Shown here: piece after piece, positions 5,201-5,254 of the stretch
Layout of the letters: every line of letters begins with the position of its first letter
Numbering within the stretch: position 1 is the first letter of the stretch
Source: Chloroflexota bacterium
Lineage (GTDB): Bacteria > Chloroflexota > Ktedonobacteria > Ktedonobacterales > Ktedonobacteraceae
Direction of reading: 5' to 3'
DNA: 5,254 nt
Assembly: GCA_021828635.1 (NCBI GenBank)
Contig: JAJZEJ010000014.1
Coordinates: 1-5,254, forward strand
Notes under the pieces: generated by a model
The model's database searches: none
What the model was told of the DNA's origin: nothing
What the model saw: the letters and a program-made list of their open reading frames with translations, nothing else
Translations under genes and position numbers: made by a program

Positions 5201-5254
5201 GCAAAACAGCATTACGCGCTTAACCGAAGAATTGCATAGCGTGACTGCCACTCT
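2250..5254 (+). CDS. Large superfamily 1 helicase (COG1112, DNA2/NAM7-like), N-terminal ~1001 residues, cut by window edge
   Basis: The frame is open from the TAG at 2229-2231 to the right edge. Proteins of this class are ATP-driven DNA or RNA helicases. I see a conserved N-terminal region (VRRPEPRPGPEPPEEILPWL, 93-112; DQPPELYTTLFQALPNI from 229; RDPVIFLRRRILGF, 304-317), then a Q-motif-like ANAEQLEIARRL (Q384), Walker A GPPGTGKT (401-408, K407) and motif Ia VLVTSHTSKALRVL (425-438). A coiled-coil segment follows at about 481-510, then a long helix-rich region with many Q, E, R and L to residue 1001, including TEAWRWRQLQDEL (961-973). Motif II (DEAxQ-like) and later motifs are not reached. 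From memory, full-length relatives are about 1500 residues or more, and may carry a C-terminal nuclease-like domain. The start is uncertain: TTG 2250 (MVQYTVNGE, used here because of AAGG 12 nt upstream) or GTG 2253. A defence role is possible for this class, but no partner is visible. Confidence 0.88.
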   Translation, partial: MVQYTVNGEADNQARAKVTRLFRYIQAFNQLQNPVQKEIDACSWLLWLHDLPAHPYIQVATVSDKRNSTPLQQEVSVASTDGTDNGDTVVLKVRRPEPRPGPEPPEEILPWLQRGWQSIDGQVTIDQSVTPAFDADAKRVRLLQEWQAKRAAWVAAETPAYRALELFQRLYDLRTILERETEQWELVVGDGILSWSPQPTATLHHPILLQRLQLRFDANIPEFSLLETDQPPELYTTLFQALPNINALDLGHVRQEFEQQPCSPLEGSTTAEFLQRFVNQLSSQGQFSEQPLAVKNKTIPLITRDPVIFLRRRILGFHTALEALLEDVAGSEEYPYALSNLVGIATDQPVQTDIPADESDASWLASPNGEDEHILLSKPANAEQLEIARRLERDKVVLVQGPPGTGKTHTIANLLGYLLAQGKSVLVTSHTSKALRVLHEKVVTPLQPLCVSILEDDDRKQMERAIDAIAEMLSFANPRVLEREATSLRQRRLDILRQLRTTRDQLKAARSSEYQSIVIAGEEYTPSDAARYVAQHMARDSWLPVPVKAGTLCPLSESELRELYHTNVAVTAVDERDMVAGLPDPQGLLTPTDVEKLVAEYQQLAQVERNFRADLWVRYGSPVPIEVLQDVLARCTQAIAALDGVTSWQMAAINAGREGGARLKAWYDLIAKIKATYELAAQAELLQLEYDPFIPEQCFPEQREQLLSEILKHVEPGKKLAGYHFLVHRNWKMLAEQCRVQGHPPTTKEHFEALLMYERLYKARQELNGRWQRQMVVAGAPELGAIPEQAATMYVQQLEQYLGWYAVVWRPLEQRLQECGLQWYQLVTMLPAVHEEYGELRRLIAAVRLHLPRVMQAEIARLRYGANEAALMQLQRRFDTLSSEVQRTEVVQRLRQAVLTHNAQQYREAYVRLKEIHERQQSRQRRYELLATLEQCAPGWAYVIRQREGRHGTGTVPEHVTEAWRWRQLQDELERRNQVSLEVLQNSITRLTEELHSVTAT

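Noticed and set aside
4882..5223. 113-residue plus-strand open frame
   Set aside because: It lies in another frame of the same strand, inside the helicase coding sequence, which stays open throughout.
1..5254. CRISPR array, tRNA, rRNA or insertion sequence
   Set aside because: I saw no regularly spaced long repeats, no tRNA-like cloverleaf, no transposase motif and no long terminal inverted repeats; the only array is the 3 x 8-bp repeat.

Overview
The window shows three reading directions of interest: a leftward two-gene unit (positions 1-1476), a small leftward gene with its own terminator (about 1608-1822), and a large rightward gene that runs off the right edge (2250-5254). The proteins suggest a bacterium from a non-proteobacterial lineage. 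The closest style I recognise is Chloroflexota, possibly Ktedonobacteria, but that is an impression from protein wording, base composition and loose promoters, not a computed placement.

Left region. A PduO-type ATP:cob(I)alamin adenosyltransferase (open at the left edge) lies 32 nt downstream of a 296-residue protein. That protein has the layout of the NrtR group: a Nudix-like fold followed by a winged-helix segment. The catalytic Nudix box is absent. A good sigma70-type promoter sits upstream of the pair, and a short palindrome covers its -10 box, which fits autoregulation. The two genes are probably co-transcribed, so the pseudo-Nudix protein may be a ligand-sensing regulator rather than a hydrolase.

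Middle region (1477-2249). This is mostly non-coding. It holds three perfect 8-bp tandem repeats, a rho-independent terminator on the minus strand, and a 49-residue single-pass membrane protein gene (minus strand) with a clear ribosome binding site. Next comes a perfect hairpin in that gene's leader, then the promoter of the rightward gene. The rightward leader is about 160 nt long. It contains a terminator-like hairpin with a following T-tract, a second copy of the hairpin's 5' arm that could compete for the same partner, and an 11-codon reading frame with a better start signal than the main gene.

Right region. The first ~1001 residues of a very large superfamily 1 helicase (COG1112, DNA2/NAM7/UPF1-like class) are present. 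A conserved N-terminal region comes first, then a Q-motif-like segment, Walker A (GPPGTGKT) and motif Ia. After these lies a long helical insertion of more than 560 residues that has not ended when the window stops, so motif II and all later motifs lie outside. Helicases of this class often occur in accessory or defence loci, but nothing in this window proves such a role and no partner gene is visible.
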